Source of the DNA: JANXMY01 sp964251675
GTDB taxonomy: Bacteria > Armatimonadota > Armatimonadia > Armatimonadales > Capsulimonadaceae
Reading direction: 5' to 3'
NCBI GenBank assembly: GCA_964251675.1
Contig: CAXUKS010000003.1
Span: forward strand, 1-64,000
Length of the DNA: 64,000 nt
Shown: positions 51,849 through 60,143 of the stretch, piece after piece
Layout: every line of letters begins with the position of its first letter
Position numbering within the stretch: position 1 is the stretch's first letter
Notes under the pieces: generated by a model
What the model saw: only the letters and a program-made list of their open reading frames with translations
What the model was told of the DNA's origin: nothing
Database searches by the model: none
Made by a program: the position numbers and the translations under genes

Positions 51849-53246
51849 TTGCGCTTCTCCATCTTTCTTCTGCCCGCGCTGGCCCTGCTCGCTCTCACTC
51901 CCCGCGCCGGGGCGCAGGCGGACGCGCCGCCGATTGCCCCGACGGTCACGCAGCCGACTTCCACGGCGTCGGGCATCGGGCTGGGGACTGTCACCGAATA
52001 CACGCTGCCCAATGGCCTGCAGGTGCTGGTGGCTCCCTCCGAGGCCGCCGATTTAGTCACGATGGATGTCTGGGTCGGTGCGGGAGCGCGGCGGGAAACA
52101 GCCGACGTCAACGGCGTCGCCCACTTTATGGAGCATTTGATCTTCAAAGGCACACCCACCCGCAAGCCGGGCGAGATTGACGCAGCGATTGAGGATTTGG
52201 GCGGCTCGCTCAACGCAGCCACGTCCTATGACTGGGCGCATTTTTATGTGACGACGGCCTCCGCGTATGCCCCGAAAGCACTGCCCATTTTAGCTGACGC
52301 CCTGGAAAACTCGGAAATGCGGCAGGCAGATATTGACGCTGAAAAGCCGGTCATCCTGAGTGAGATGGCCCGTGAGGCCAGCCGCGCCACGGGCCGCGTG
52401 TCCCGTGGGTTCAACGCCCTGGCCTTTTCCAATCATCCTTACGGGCGGCCTCTGCTGGGGACGGCAGCGAACGTCTCTGCCATGCCGCGTCAGACGATTG
52501 TGGACTTTTACCATACCTACTACGCTCCCGGCAATGCCACGCTGGTTCTGGCAGGCCGCATCACCCCCGAAGCCGGGCTGGCGCTGGCCCAAAAGTGCTT
52601 TGGAAGCTGGACGGCGCGGGCGGTCCCTGAAGACAAAACCCTGCCCGCCACGCCGCTGACCACAATCCGCACCCTGAGCCTGACCGCCCCGGCCCGGCGC
52701 GGTTTTTTGCAGATCGGCTGGCGCGGGCCGTCCGTGCGCGACACGCCGGATGTCTGGGAAATGGACCTATTGATGACCCTGCTCGGGCAGGGCGGCGGCA
52801 GCCGCCTGGACCGCGACCTCACCAGCAAGCGCAAGCTGGTCACGGCTGTCAGCACCAGCTTCCTGACGCAGCGCGACCCCGGCATGATGAGTGTCACCGC
52901 CGAGTTTGACCCCGGCGACTACCAGCGCGTGATTGATGCCATTCTGGCCGAGGCCGCCACTCTGCGCGAGGCTCCTGTCTCGGGCGGCGAGCTGGCCGCC
53001 GCCAAGCATTCCCTGCTGGCCGCTTATCTGTTCGATGCCCAGACCAACTCGGGCCGCGCCAACGCTTTGGGCTTCTACAGCCGCATTGCGTCATACCAGT
53101 ATGACACGTCCTATGTAAGCCGGTTCGAGGCCGTCACCCCCGCCCAGCTTCAGGCCGTCGCCCGCAAGTATCTGACGCCAACCGCCTACACGCAGGTCAC
53201 CCTGCTGCCGGTCCCGAACCCCGTCACCGCCTCCGTCCAGCCATAG
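51849..53246 (+). CDS. M16 zinc peptidase, catalytic subunit
   Basis: 465 residues with a signal peptide (IFLLPALALLALTPRAGAQA). The inverted zinc motif HFMEH lies in GVAHFMEHLIFKGT, with the third ligand glutamate region downstream (ALENSEMRQADIDAEKPVILSEM). The C-terminal M16 lobe follows. Start is a TTG after a GGAAAGGA. It pairs with the next gene, which lacks the motif: the usual active/inactive arrangement of bacterial M16B peptidases. Confidence 0.92.
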   Translation: MRFSIFLLPALALLALTPRAGAQADAPPIAPTVTQPTSTASGIGLGTVTEYTLPNGLQVLVAPSEAADLVTMDVWVGAGARRETADVNGVAHFMEHLIFKGTPTRKPGEIDAAIEDLGGSLNAATSYDWAHFYVTTASAYAPKALPILADALENSEMRQADIDAEKPVILSEMAREASRATGRVSRGFNALAFSNHPYGRPLLGTAANVSAMPRQTIVDFYHTYYAPGNATLVLAGRITPEAGLALAQKCFGSWTARAVPEDKTLPATPLTTIRTLSLTAPARRGFLQIGWRGPSVRDTPDVWEMDLLMTLLGQGGGSRLDRDLTSKRKLVTAVSTSFLTQRDPGMMSVTAEFDPGDYQRVIDAILAEAATLREAPVSGGELAAAKHSLLAAYLFDAQTNSGRANALGFYSRIASYQYDTSYVSRFEAVTPAQLQAVARKYLTPTAYTQVTLLPVPNPVTASVQP

Positions 53247-53257
53247 GAAGACACGTT

Positions 53258-54619
53258 ATGCCGCTTCGCCTGCTGAATGCTTTTTGTTGCCTGCTGGCCC
53301 TGCTGGCCGCGCCCACGCTTGTGCATGCCGACTCGCCTGTGGTCAAAACCACCTTGCCGAACGGCCTGCGCGTGCTGTGCCGCCGCGAGGCCGGGACGCC
53401 GCTGGTGGCCGTGAATATCTTTATCCGAACGGGCGCGGCGCAGGAAACAGCGGACACAGCGGGTCTGGGCAGCTTTGTCGCGCACTCGCTGCTGGCCTCC
53501 ACCACAAGCAGCACGCCGGAAACGATGAGTTCAGCCATTGATGCCCTGGGCGGCAATGTCACGGCGACCTGGCACGCCGACTGGACACAGGTGGCCGCGC
53601 TGACCGTGCCGGACCGCCTCAGCGACACCCTATACCTGCTGGCGGATGTCCTGCGAAATGCGGATTTTGACGGGAACGCCGTGGAGCAGGCCCGGACACA
53701 GATGCTCGGCGAGATGGACGCCCGCGATGCCGACCAGTTTTCCACCGCTTACGGCAATTTGCAGAAGGCGCTGTTTGCCGGGACTGCCTACGCCCGGCCT
53801 GACGGCGGCACGTCCTTTACGCTTCGGCAGCTAACACGCAGCGATTTGGTGCGCTACTACCAGCGTTACTATATTCCGCAGAACATCGTGATTGTGGTCG
53901 TTGGCAACGTCTCCCCCGAAGCCGCCACCGCACAAATCCAGGCCAGCCTCGGGGACTTCGTGCGGGTCGGAACCGTCACCGCCCCCGCCGGATCGCCCCT
54001 GCCGCCGCCGACGCAGCCCCTGCCGCCGACACGGGTGTACCAGACCGATTTAACCCAGCAGCTCCTTCTGGCCGGGGTCCGCGCCGCGCCTGCCTCAGAC
54101 CCGGACTACCCGGCGCTGCTTGTCGCCAACGCCCTGCTCGGCGGCATGAAATCCGGGCGGCTGTTTACCCAGCTCCGCGAAAAGGAAGGGCTGGCCTACG
54201 ACCTCGGTTCGCTGTACACGCCGCGCCTGACGACCGGCGACTTGACGGCCTACGTTTACAGCGCCCCCACCCGCACGGACCCGGTCACGAAAAAAACCGT
54301 GCCCACAGTCGGCCCGGTCAAAGAGTCTCTGCTGTCGCAGTTCGCCGCTCTCGCCGACATCCCCACGACGCCCGCCGCACTGTCCCGCGCCCAGCATTTT
54401 CTGATTGGCACGGATGCTTTGAAGCATGAGCGCCTGGAAGACCGCGCCACCCTGCTCGGCGTCGCCGAGCTGACCGGCCCCGAGGGCTATGCTTTGGACA
54501 CCGAGTTCGCTAAATATATTAACGCCGTCACGGCGGCGGATGTGCAGCGGGTCGCCCGGAAATACTTCGCCTATCCGGTGCTGTCCACAGTAGAGCCGCA
54601 GCTTGCGGCAGGGAATTGA
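53258..54619 (+). CDS. M16 peptidase-like, non-catalytic subunit
   Basis: 453 residues with a signal peptide. Fold matches its neighbour (TTLPNGLRVLCRREAGTPLV; GALIDALGGNVTATWHADW type), but at the zinc site the sequence is GLGSFVAHSLL, so the HxxEH is missing. Expected to form a heterodimer with the upstream enzyme, shaping the chamber and binding substrate. Eleven bases separate the genes. Confidence 0.9.
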   Translation: MPLRLLNAFCCLLALLAAPTLVHADSPVVKTTLPNGLRVLCRREAGTPLVAVNIFIRTGAAQETADTAGLGSFVAHSLLASTTSSTPETMSSAIDALGGNVTATWHADWTQVAALTVPDRLSDTLYLLADVLRNADFDGNAVEQARTQMLGEMDARDADQFSTAYGNLQKALFAGTAYARPDGGTSFTLRQLTRSDLVRYYQRYYIPQNIVIVVVGNVSPEAATAQIQASLGDFVRVGTVTAPAGSPLPPPTQPLPPTRVYQTDLTQQLLLAGVRAAPASDPDYPALLVANALLGGMKSGRLFTQLREKEGLAYDLGSLYTPRLTTGDLTAYVYSAPTRTDPVTKKTVPTVGPVKESLLSQFAALADIPTTPAALSRAQHFLIGTDALKHERLEDRATLLGVAELTGPEGYALDTEFAKYINAVTAADVQRVARKYFAYPVLSTVEPQLAAGN

Positions 54620-54661
54620 GCCTGCTGCCAAATCAGATCATTCTGAGGGTACACTTTGCTT

Positions 54662-55096
54662 ATGCGTCCCAGACAGATTGTTATTGACACAAACGTTTTG
54701 GTTGCCGCCCTTCGCTCAAATCGGGGAGCCGCTTTTCTGCTGTTGTCTTTGATCGGCAGTTTGAGCCAAAAGTTTGAAATCAATCTATCCGTACCCCTTG
54801 TTGTAGAGTATGAGGATGTTGTCTTGCGGCCTGGTATGCTGCCCGCTCTCACGCCGCCAGAGATTGAAGATGCTCTCGATTATGTATGCGAGATTGGCAA
54901 TCATCACGAGATATTCTTTCTTTGGCGACCCTTTCTCAAAGACCCGAAGGATGACATGGTATTGGAGCTTGCTATCGAAGCGCAATGCGATTTTATCGTG
55001 ACTTTTAACCAAAAAGATTTCGTAGGTGTCGAGCAATTTGGCCTGGAAGCGTTGACACCCTATCAACTCCTGCAAAAGATCGGAGAACTACCATGA
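54662..55096 (+). CDS. PIN-domain toxin
   Basis: 144 residues. PIN fold with acidic residues in IVIDTNVLVAALRS, DVVLRPGM and late DDMVLELAIEAQCDFIVTFNQKDF. Putative RNase toxin of the PIN family (COG1569-like). The ATG at 54662 lies seven bases after a TACACT hexamer, so a leaderless mRNA is likely. Toxin precedes antitoxin, opposite to the common order; the two overlap by four bases. Confidence 0.88.
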   Translation: MRPRQIVIDTNVLVAALRSNRGAAFLLLSLIGSLSQKFEINLSVPLVVEYEDVVLRPGMLPALTPPEIEDALDYVCEIGNHHEIFFLWRPFLKDPKDDMVLELAIEAQCDFIVTFNQKDFVGVEQFGLEALTPYQLLQKIGELP

Positions 55097-55341
55097 GCGC
55101 GATGAGTGTAATCAGTGTGCGGCTGCCGGAGTCTTTGCACAAACAATTGCGTGAAGCGGCACAAAGAGAAGGCATTTCCATTGATCAAATCACTGCGTCT
55201 GCTGTATCGGAAAAACTGGCGGCGTGGGCGACGGCAGATTATCTGAAGGAACGAGCGGCACGGGGAAGTCGTGACAAGTTCAACGCGGTTCTGGCAAAGG
55301 TCCCGAACACACCCGTCGATCTGCAGGACACGGAAGTATAG
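55093..55341 (+). CDS. Ribbon-helix-helix antitoxin
   Basis: 82 residues. The N terminus MSVISVRLPESLHKQLREAA with KEGISIDQ-type turn is the RHH DNA-binding fold of CopG/HicB-type antitoxins; the C-terminal tail would wrap the PIN toxin. Overlaps the toxin by ATGA. Followed by a terminator. Confidence 0.88.
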   Translation: MSAMSVISVRLPESLHKQLREAAQREGISIDQITASAVSEKLAAWATADYLKERAARGSRDKFNAVLAKVPNTPVDLQDTEV

Positions 55342-55347
55342 CCAAAC

Positions 55348-55386
55348 AAAACGCGCCCGGTCTTCGGAAGAAGACCGGGCGCGTTT
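55348..55386. terminator. Bidirectional terminator
   Basis: AAACGCGCCCGGTCTTC GGAA GAAGACCGGGCGCGTTT, between the convergent antitoxin and repeat-protein genes. Confidence 0.85.
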
Positions 55387-55400
55387 CCGTGGGAGAGGAG

Positions 55401-56033
55401 TTATTTGGCGGCAGCCGTGCGCTTGCTCTGGCCGCGTCCGAGGCCGCGCTTGAAGGGGGCGCGGTGGACGATCTCGGTGTAGTCCAGCCCGGCGGCGGTG
55501 AGCGCCTTGTGCCAGGAGTCGAAGCGGCGGCGGGCAGCGGTGATGAGCGTGATGTCTTCCAGCTCCATATTCTTCGCGTTCAGCTCTTTGCCGTCGCGGT
55601 GGAACTCGCGCACCATGTCCAGGATACGGGCGTCATCCCATTCGCGGTACTTGCGGATTTCGTCGTAGTTGAGGCCCGACGCTTCCAGGGCCTCGCGCCA
55701 GGAGCCGAAGTGGCTTTTTTTGGTGGCGGCGGCGGCCAGTTGGGGGTCCACATTCAGGCAGACATGACGCCAGGACAGGTCTTCGCCTTTGGCGTGCAGC
55801 TCTTTGATGCGGGCGATGATGCGGTCACGGGTCCAGGACTTGTAGCGGCGGATGGAATCGTAATCCAGCCCGGCATAGCGGACGGCATCTTCCCACGTCC
55901 CAAAGTAGCGGGTCGCGGCCCGCAGCAGCGACAGATTGTTGCTGGCGACACTGGAGTAGTTGAGAGTCTCGCCGGACTCATACATGCTGAAAATTTCAAG
56001 GGCGATTGCGTCTTTGTTCCACTTACGATGCAT
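55401..56033 (-). CDS. Protein of three homing-endonuclease-associated repeats
   Basis: 210 residues made of about three ~55-residue repeats. Each has a W at its start, 'I...I..L...G..L', then a helix and '(F)G(S/T)W..A(L/V)..AGL(D/N)Y(D/E).I'. Examples: RYFGTWEDAVRYAGLDYD, SHFGSWREALEASGLNYD, RRFDSWHKALTAAGLDYT. The pattern matches the helix-turn-helix-like repeats found beside HNH homing nucleases, here without a nuclease. Basic tail (RGQSKRTAAAK). Probably DNA-binding; a regulator role is inferred. Confidence 0.75.
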   Translation of the reverse strand: MHRKWNKDAIALEIFSMYESGETLNYSSVASNNLSLLRAATRYFGTWEDAVRYAGLDYDSIRRYKSWTRDRIIARIKELHAKGEDLSWRHVCLNVDPQLAAAATKKSHFGSWREALEASGLNYDEIRKYREWDDARILDMVREFHRDGKELNAKNMELEDITLITAARRRFDSWHKALTAAGLDYTEIVHRAPFKRGLGRGQSKRTAAAK

Positions 56034-56259
56034 TACGGTCTCCTGTGTCTAATTCTGAGGACTGGTCGGGAGGAACGCCGTGCACACGGCACTGGGACGG
56101 CGGGTATACAACTCTCTCGGAGAAGCATTCTGAAAAGCATCCCGAGGAAGAGCGGTTAAGCGTTTTCAATCAAGTGATGTGATAGTGTCGCTCTCGTTGC
56201 GACACGGTAATTATACTCATTCTGTGCATCGCTGTCAATGTTTTTTATATAAAGTTTTG

Positions 56260-56295
56260 TTAAGTTTTAATTAAGATTTGATTAAGATTTATGCT
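56260..56295 (+). promoter_or_regulatory. hisC promoter with three 11-bp-spaced TTAAG repeats
   Basis: TTAAG at 56260, 56271 and 56282, exactly 11 bp apart, followed by a TATGCT hexamer at 56290-56295. Direct repeats on one DNA face at 11-bp spacing are typical operators for OmpR/PhoB-type response regulators. The surrounding 56034-56321 is strikingly AT-rich and otherwise holds no gene. Confidence 0.65.
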
Positions 56296-56321
56296 AAACT
56301 ATCTGACAAAGGAACCCGATC

Positions 56322-57428
56322 ATGCCCTCCGTTTCAGAAAGCGTACTCGTCGCCGACCATATCGCCCGCCTGCGGCCCTATGTGCCGGGCAAGCCGATTG
56401 AAGAGGTCCAGCGCGAGCTGGGCTTGACCGACATCATCAAGCTGGCCTCCAATGAAAACCCGCTCGGCCCCTCCCCCCGCGCTCTGGACGCACTGACGCG
56501 GGCAGCGGCAGGCATCTCGTTTTACCCCGAAGGTGCGGCTCCGGCCCTCCGCACCGCCGTCGCCCGGATGCAGAATGTCCCCGAAGACACGCTGGTCTTT
56601 GGCAATGGCAGCGATGAAGTTCTGCACCTGCTGGCCCTGTCGTACCTGCGTCCCGGCGATGAAGCCGTGCAGGGCGACCCGTCGTTTGCCATGTACGAGA
56701 TATACGCCGCGCAGTCCAACGCCATCTCGGTCAAAGTCCCGCTCACGGCTGATTTGGTCCACGATTTAGAGGCAATGGCCGACGCCGTCACCGACCAAAC
56801 CCGTATGGTCTTGATCGCCAACCCCAACAACCCCACCGGAACGCTGGTGCGTCAGGCCGATGTGGAACGCTTCTTAGACCGCGTGCCCGAGAACGTCATT
56901 GTCGTTCTGGACCAAGCCTATGACGAATATGTGGACGACCCCGAAAAGCCCGACCTCCGCCCCCTGGTGCTGGCTGGCCGCAACGTCGTTTTGCTGCACA
57001 CCTTCTCCAAAGCCTACGGCCTCGCGGGCCTGCGGGTCGGCTACGGCATCATGCGCCCGGAGATCGCCGAAGTCCTGAACCGCGTCCGCTCGCCGTTCAA
57101 TGTCAACCTGCCCGCACAGGCTGCCGCCGCCGCCGCCCTGTCCGACACCGACCACGTTGCCCAGACCGTCGCCCTGAACGCCGAGGGCCTGCGCTACTTC
57201 GCCGCCGAGTTCGAGAAGATGGGCCTTGCCTATACCCCCAGCCAGGGCAACTTCATCTTAGTCAACACAGGCCGCGACAGCCGCGATGTCTTCCACGCCC
57301 TGCAAGCGATGGGCGTCATCGTCCGCGCCGCCCACGGCATGGGCCTCCCCCAGCATATTCGGGTTTCAACGGGGACGATGGAGCAAAACCAGCGTTTCAT
57401 CGCGGCATTGAAAGACGTACTGGCCTGA
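56322..57428 (+). CDS. hisC: Histidinol-phosphate aminotransferase
   Basis: 368 residues. Fold-type I aminotransferase: KLASNENPLGPSP, FGNGSDEVLHLL, ANPNNPTGTL, and the PLP lysine in HTFSKAYGLAGLRVGY. Ends with RVSTGTMEQNQRF. Converts imidazole-acetol phosphate to histidinol phosphate; some homologues also act on aromatic substrates. It has AAAGGAAC before its ATG. Confidence 0.9.
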   Translation: MPSVSESVLVADHIARLRPYVPGKPIEEVQRELGLTDIIKLASNENPLGPSPRALDALTRAAAGISFYPEGAAPALRTAVARMQNVPEDTLVFGNGSDEVLHLLALSYLRPGDEAVQGDPSFAMYEIYAAQSNAISVKVPLTADLVHDLEAMADAVTDQTRMVLIANPNNPTGTLVRQADVERFLDRVPENVIVVLDQAYDEYVDDPEKPDLRPLVLAGRNVVLLHTFSKAYGLAGLRVGYGIMRPEIAEVLNRVRSPFNVNLPAQAAAAAALSDTDHVAQTVALNAEGLRYFAAEFEKMGLAYTPSQGNFILVNTGRDSRDVFHALQAMGVIVRAAHGMGLPQHIRVSTGTMEQNQRFIAALKDVLA

Positions 57429-57445
57429 GAGTTAGGAGGCGCAAC

Positions 57446-58033
57446 ATGACCGCCGACAGGAAAATATCCTCTTTCGATGAGAGTGGCTACTTCTTTGGCC
57501 CATTAGAATCCGTCTCTTATGGAGAGTTGGAGCGGCAAACAGAGCTTTGGTTCACCGAGGAAACGATATGGCCTGCAAACCTTCATGAGCGTTTTGCACC
57601 CCCAATCAGTGCCATGCTAACAACAATTTTGCAGGAGGCGGTGCTTGCGAAAGCAGCTTTCATTCACATTGAGCCAAGAGGACGCGAGTATCTTGTCAGA
57701 TACCGGATTGGCGATAAACTCTGGGAAGCGAATGCCTATCCCAGCTACAAATGCCCAAGCCTGTATGCACGGCTGAAAGCGGTGTCCGGCATAAATATCG
57801 CCGAAAGACGTGTTCCCCAGTTTGGCCGCTTTCTGTACCAATCGCAATATACTTTGCACGAAATGCGGCTGTCTACCGTGCCGACACGGTTAGGCGAAGC
57901 GTTTGTAATCAACGTTTTGCTCTATATGGGCAAAGGCGATTACTCCACCGAGCGGCACACGCTTCTGGACCCACTCACGCAGGAGGATATTCTTACCCAA
58001 ATTGGGGAGTTGCAGAAAGGAACGACTGAGTGA
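57446..58033 (+). CDS. GspE/PilB N-domain-like protein without ATPase core
   Basis: 195 residues. The middle (LTTILQEAVLAKAAFIHIEP, VRYRIGDKLWE, LKAVSGINIAERRVPQFGRF, RLSTVPTRLGEAFVINVLL) parallels the N2 subdomain of type II/IV pilus ATPases. The Walker A/B core that should follow is absent and the frame ends. So this is a standalone adaptor-like domain, not an assembly ATPase. GGAGG before the ATG. It overlaps the S9 peptidase start by four bases. Confidence 0.7.
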   Translation: MTADRKISSFDESGYFFGPLESVSYGELERQTELWFTEETIWPANLHERFAPPISAMLTTILQEAVLAKAAFIHIEPRGREYLVRYRIGDKLWEANAYPSYKCPSLYARLKAVSGINIAERRVPQFGRFLYQSQYTLHEMRLSTVPTRLGEAFVINVLLYMGKGDYSTERHTLLDPLTQEDILTQIGELQKGTTE

Positions 58034-60030
58034 CTGAGACGAAACGACCGATCACCGCCGAGGACCTGCTGACGCTGCAAAGTGTCGGGGACCCGCAGAT
58101 TTCGCCGGACGGAGCGCGAGTGGCGTTTGTCCGTACGCATACGGACACGGAAGAAAACACCTATCGCGGCGAAGTGTGGATGGCCCCGGCGGACGGCGGC
58201 AAGCCTGCCCGGAAATTCACCGGCGGGAAGTGGAGCGACGGCGGGCCGCGCTGGTCGCCGGACGGGAGCAGGCTTGCGTTTGTGTCGGACCGGCTTGACG
58301 ACAAAGGGCAGATTTTTACGATTTCGCCCGACGGCGGCGAGGCGTCCGTGCTGACACACTTAGAGCAGGGCGGCATTTCGGGTCTGCGCTGGTCGCCGGA
58401 CGGGACCAAGATCGCGTTTCTGTACCGGGCGACACCGGCCAATTATACGAAGAAGGCCGGGGAGGAGCGCGAGGCCAAGCATCTCTCCAATCCGCCCCGC
58501 GTGCATACGCACCTGCTTTACCGAATGGATGGGCAAGGCTACTTTGATGGTTCGTACACACAGGTCTATGTGGCAGATAGCAGCACCGGCGAGGCGCGGG
58601 CGCTGACCGGCGGGCCGTTCGGGTGCGATGTGCCCTGCTGGCTCCCGGACGGCCAAACGCTGGTGTTTGCCTCGGACCGTCGGCCCGATTCGGATGTGGA
58701 CAAAGACTCGGACGCACAGATTTGGACGGTCTCCGTGGACGGCGGCGAGCTGACCCAAATCCCTGCGCCGCTCGGCGACAAAGGGGCGCTGAGCCTGTCG
58801 CCGGACGGCACACAGTTGGCTTATATCGGCGGACCGGATCCCCGCGACTCGTGGGGCACGCGCAACAGCCGCGTGTACGTCCTGCCCCTCAGCGGCAGCG
58901 AGATGGCGCATGACCTGACCGGGCACACGGACCTTGCGGTCGGCGGCCTGACCATCGCCGACACCGGCGACGGCAGCGGCGACGAGTTGGCGTGGAGCGC
59001 AGACGGCAAAACGCTATACTTCTTAGTCAGCGACCGGGGCGATGTGCGGCTGACTTCCGTGCCGTCAAGCGGCGGCAACCTGACATTCCTGACCCCTGAC
59101 AACCACACGGCAGGCGGCTTCAGCCTATCGGGCAGTACGTTCGCCATCACACTCGGCGACTCGGTGACACCCGGCGAAGTGTTTGTGGGCGACAGGCAAA
59201 TCAGCGACCTCAACCAGGAGTGGCGAGATACCGTGGCGGTGCAGACCCCCACCCCACTGTCTGTGCCGAACGGCTTGGGCGGGAACGTGCCCGGCTGGGT
59301 GCTGACGCCGCCGAACTTCGAGAAGAACGGCACGGCCCCGCTGGTGCTGTATGTGCATGGCGGACCGCATCTGCAGTACGGCAATGCACTGTTCCATGAG
59401 CTGCAATGGCTGGCCGCACAGGGCTACGTCGTGGCCTACACGAACCCACGCGGCTCCAAAGGCTACGGCGAGGCGCACACCGGGGCTATCAAAGGCGACT
59501 GGGGCGGCCCAGCACTGGCCGATGTGGAGGCCGTCGTCGACTTCCTGCTGGCCGAGGGCTACGCTGACTCGACCAAAACCGCTATCATGGGCGGCTCCTA
59601 CGGCGGCTACCTGACCGCGTGGGCGGTGGGCCACACAGACCGCTTCGCCTGCGCCGTCGCCGACCGGCTGGTCAACAACTTGCAGTCGATGGCCGGGACC
59701 TGCGACTTCCCGTGGTCGCACGGGACGTACTATTTGGGCAACGCCTGGGACGACCCCGCCGACCTTTGGAGGCATTCGCCAATGGCCTACGCGGGCCACA
59801 TCAACACTCCGCTGCTACTGATCCACTCCGATGGCGACCTGCGCTGCCCGGTCTCGCAGGCCGAAGAGCTGTTCGCTGCCCTGCGTTTGCAGCGAAAGCC
59901 CGTCGAGTTCATTCGCTACCCGGCGGAGACCTCGCACGGCCTTTCACGCGGCGGCCCGCCCGACCTGCGCCTGGACCGCCTGCACCGCAATTTAGGCTGG
60001 CTGGACAAGTATTTGAAGCCCGCCCCCTAG
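58030..60030 (+). CDS. S9 prolyl-oligopeptidase-family peptidase
   Basis: 666 residues, GTG start overlapping the previous stop. An N-terminal seven-bladed propeller (repeated 'SPDG' blades) and a C-terminal alpha/beta-hydrolase. Catalytic Ser in GGSYGGYLTAW near residue 520, Asp in HSDGDLRCP near 600, His in ETSHGLSRGG near 640. Acylaminoacyl-peptidase type. Its TAG stop lies in the arm of palindromic element copy 6. Confidence 0.92.
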   Translation: MTETKRPITAEDLLTLQSVGDPQISPDGARVAFVRTHTDTEENTYRGEVWMAPADGGKPARKFTGGKWSDGGPRWSPDGSRLAFVSDRLDDKGQIFTISPDGGEASVLTHLEQGGISGLRWSPDGTKIAFLYRATPANYTKKAGEEREAKHLSNPPRVHTHLLYRMDGQGYFDGSYTQVYVADSSTGEARALTGGPFGCDVPCWLPDGQTLVFASDRRPDSDVDKDSDAQIWTVSVDGGELTQIPAPLGDKGALSLSPDGTQLAYIGGPDPRDSWGTRNSRVYVLPLSGSEMAHDLTGHTDLAVGGLTIADTGDGSGDELAWSADGKTLYFLVSDRGDVRLTSVPSSGGNLTFLTPDNHTAGGFSLSGSTFAITLGDSVTPGEVFVGDRQISDLNQEWRDTVAVQTPTPLSVPNGLGGNVPGWVLTPPNFEKNGTAPLVLYVHGGPHLQYGNALFHELQWLAAQGYVVAYTNPRGSKGYGEAHTGAIKGDWGGPALADVEAVVDFLLAEGYADSTKTAIMGGSYGGYLTAWAVGHTDRFACAVADRLVNNLQSMAGTCDFPWSHGTYYLGNAWDDPADLWRHSPMAYAGHINTPLLLIHSDGDLRCPVSQAEELFAALRLQRKPVEFIRYPAETSHGLSRGGPPDLRLDRLHRNLGWLDKYLKPAP

Positions 60031-60114
60031 CCCCCAATAATGGGGGAACCAGACAAGTATGATTAAGCCCTGCCTGTCTTAATCTGGCTCCCCATTATTG
60101 GGGCGGGGGGGGCC
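60022..60114. repeat. Post-stop palindromic element, copy 6
   Basis: GCCCCCTAGCCCCC-AATAAT-GGGGG-AACCAGAC and AATCTGGCTCCCC-ATTATT-GGGGCGGGGGGGGCC. Provides the stop codon of the S9 peptidase and ends 30 bases before the aroF start. Confidence 0.88.
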
Positions 60115-60143
60115 TCATACATCACGTTACACGAGGAGAAACA

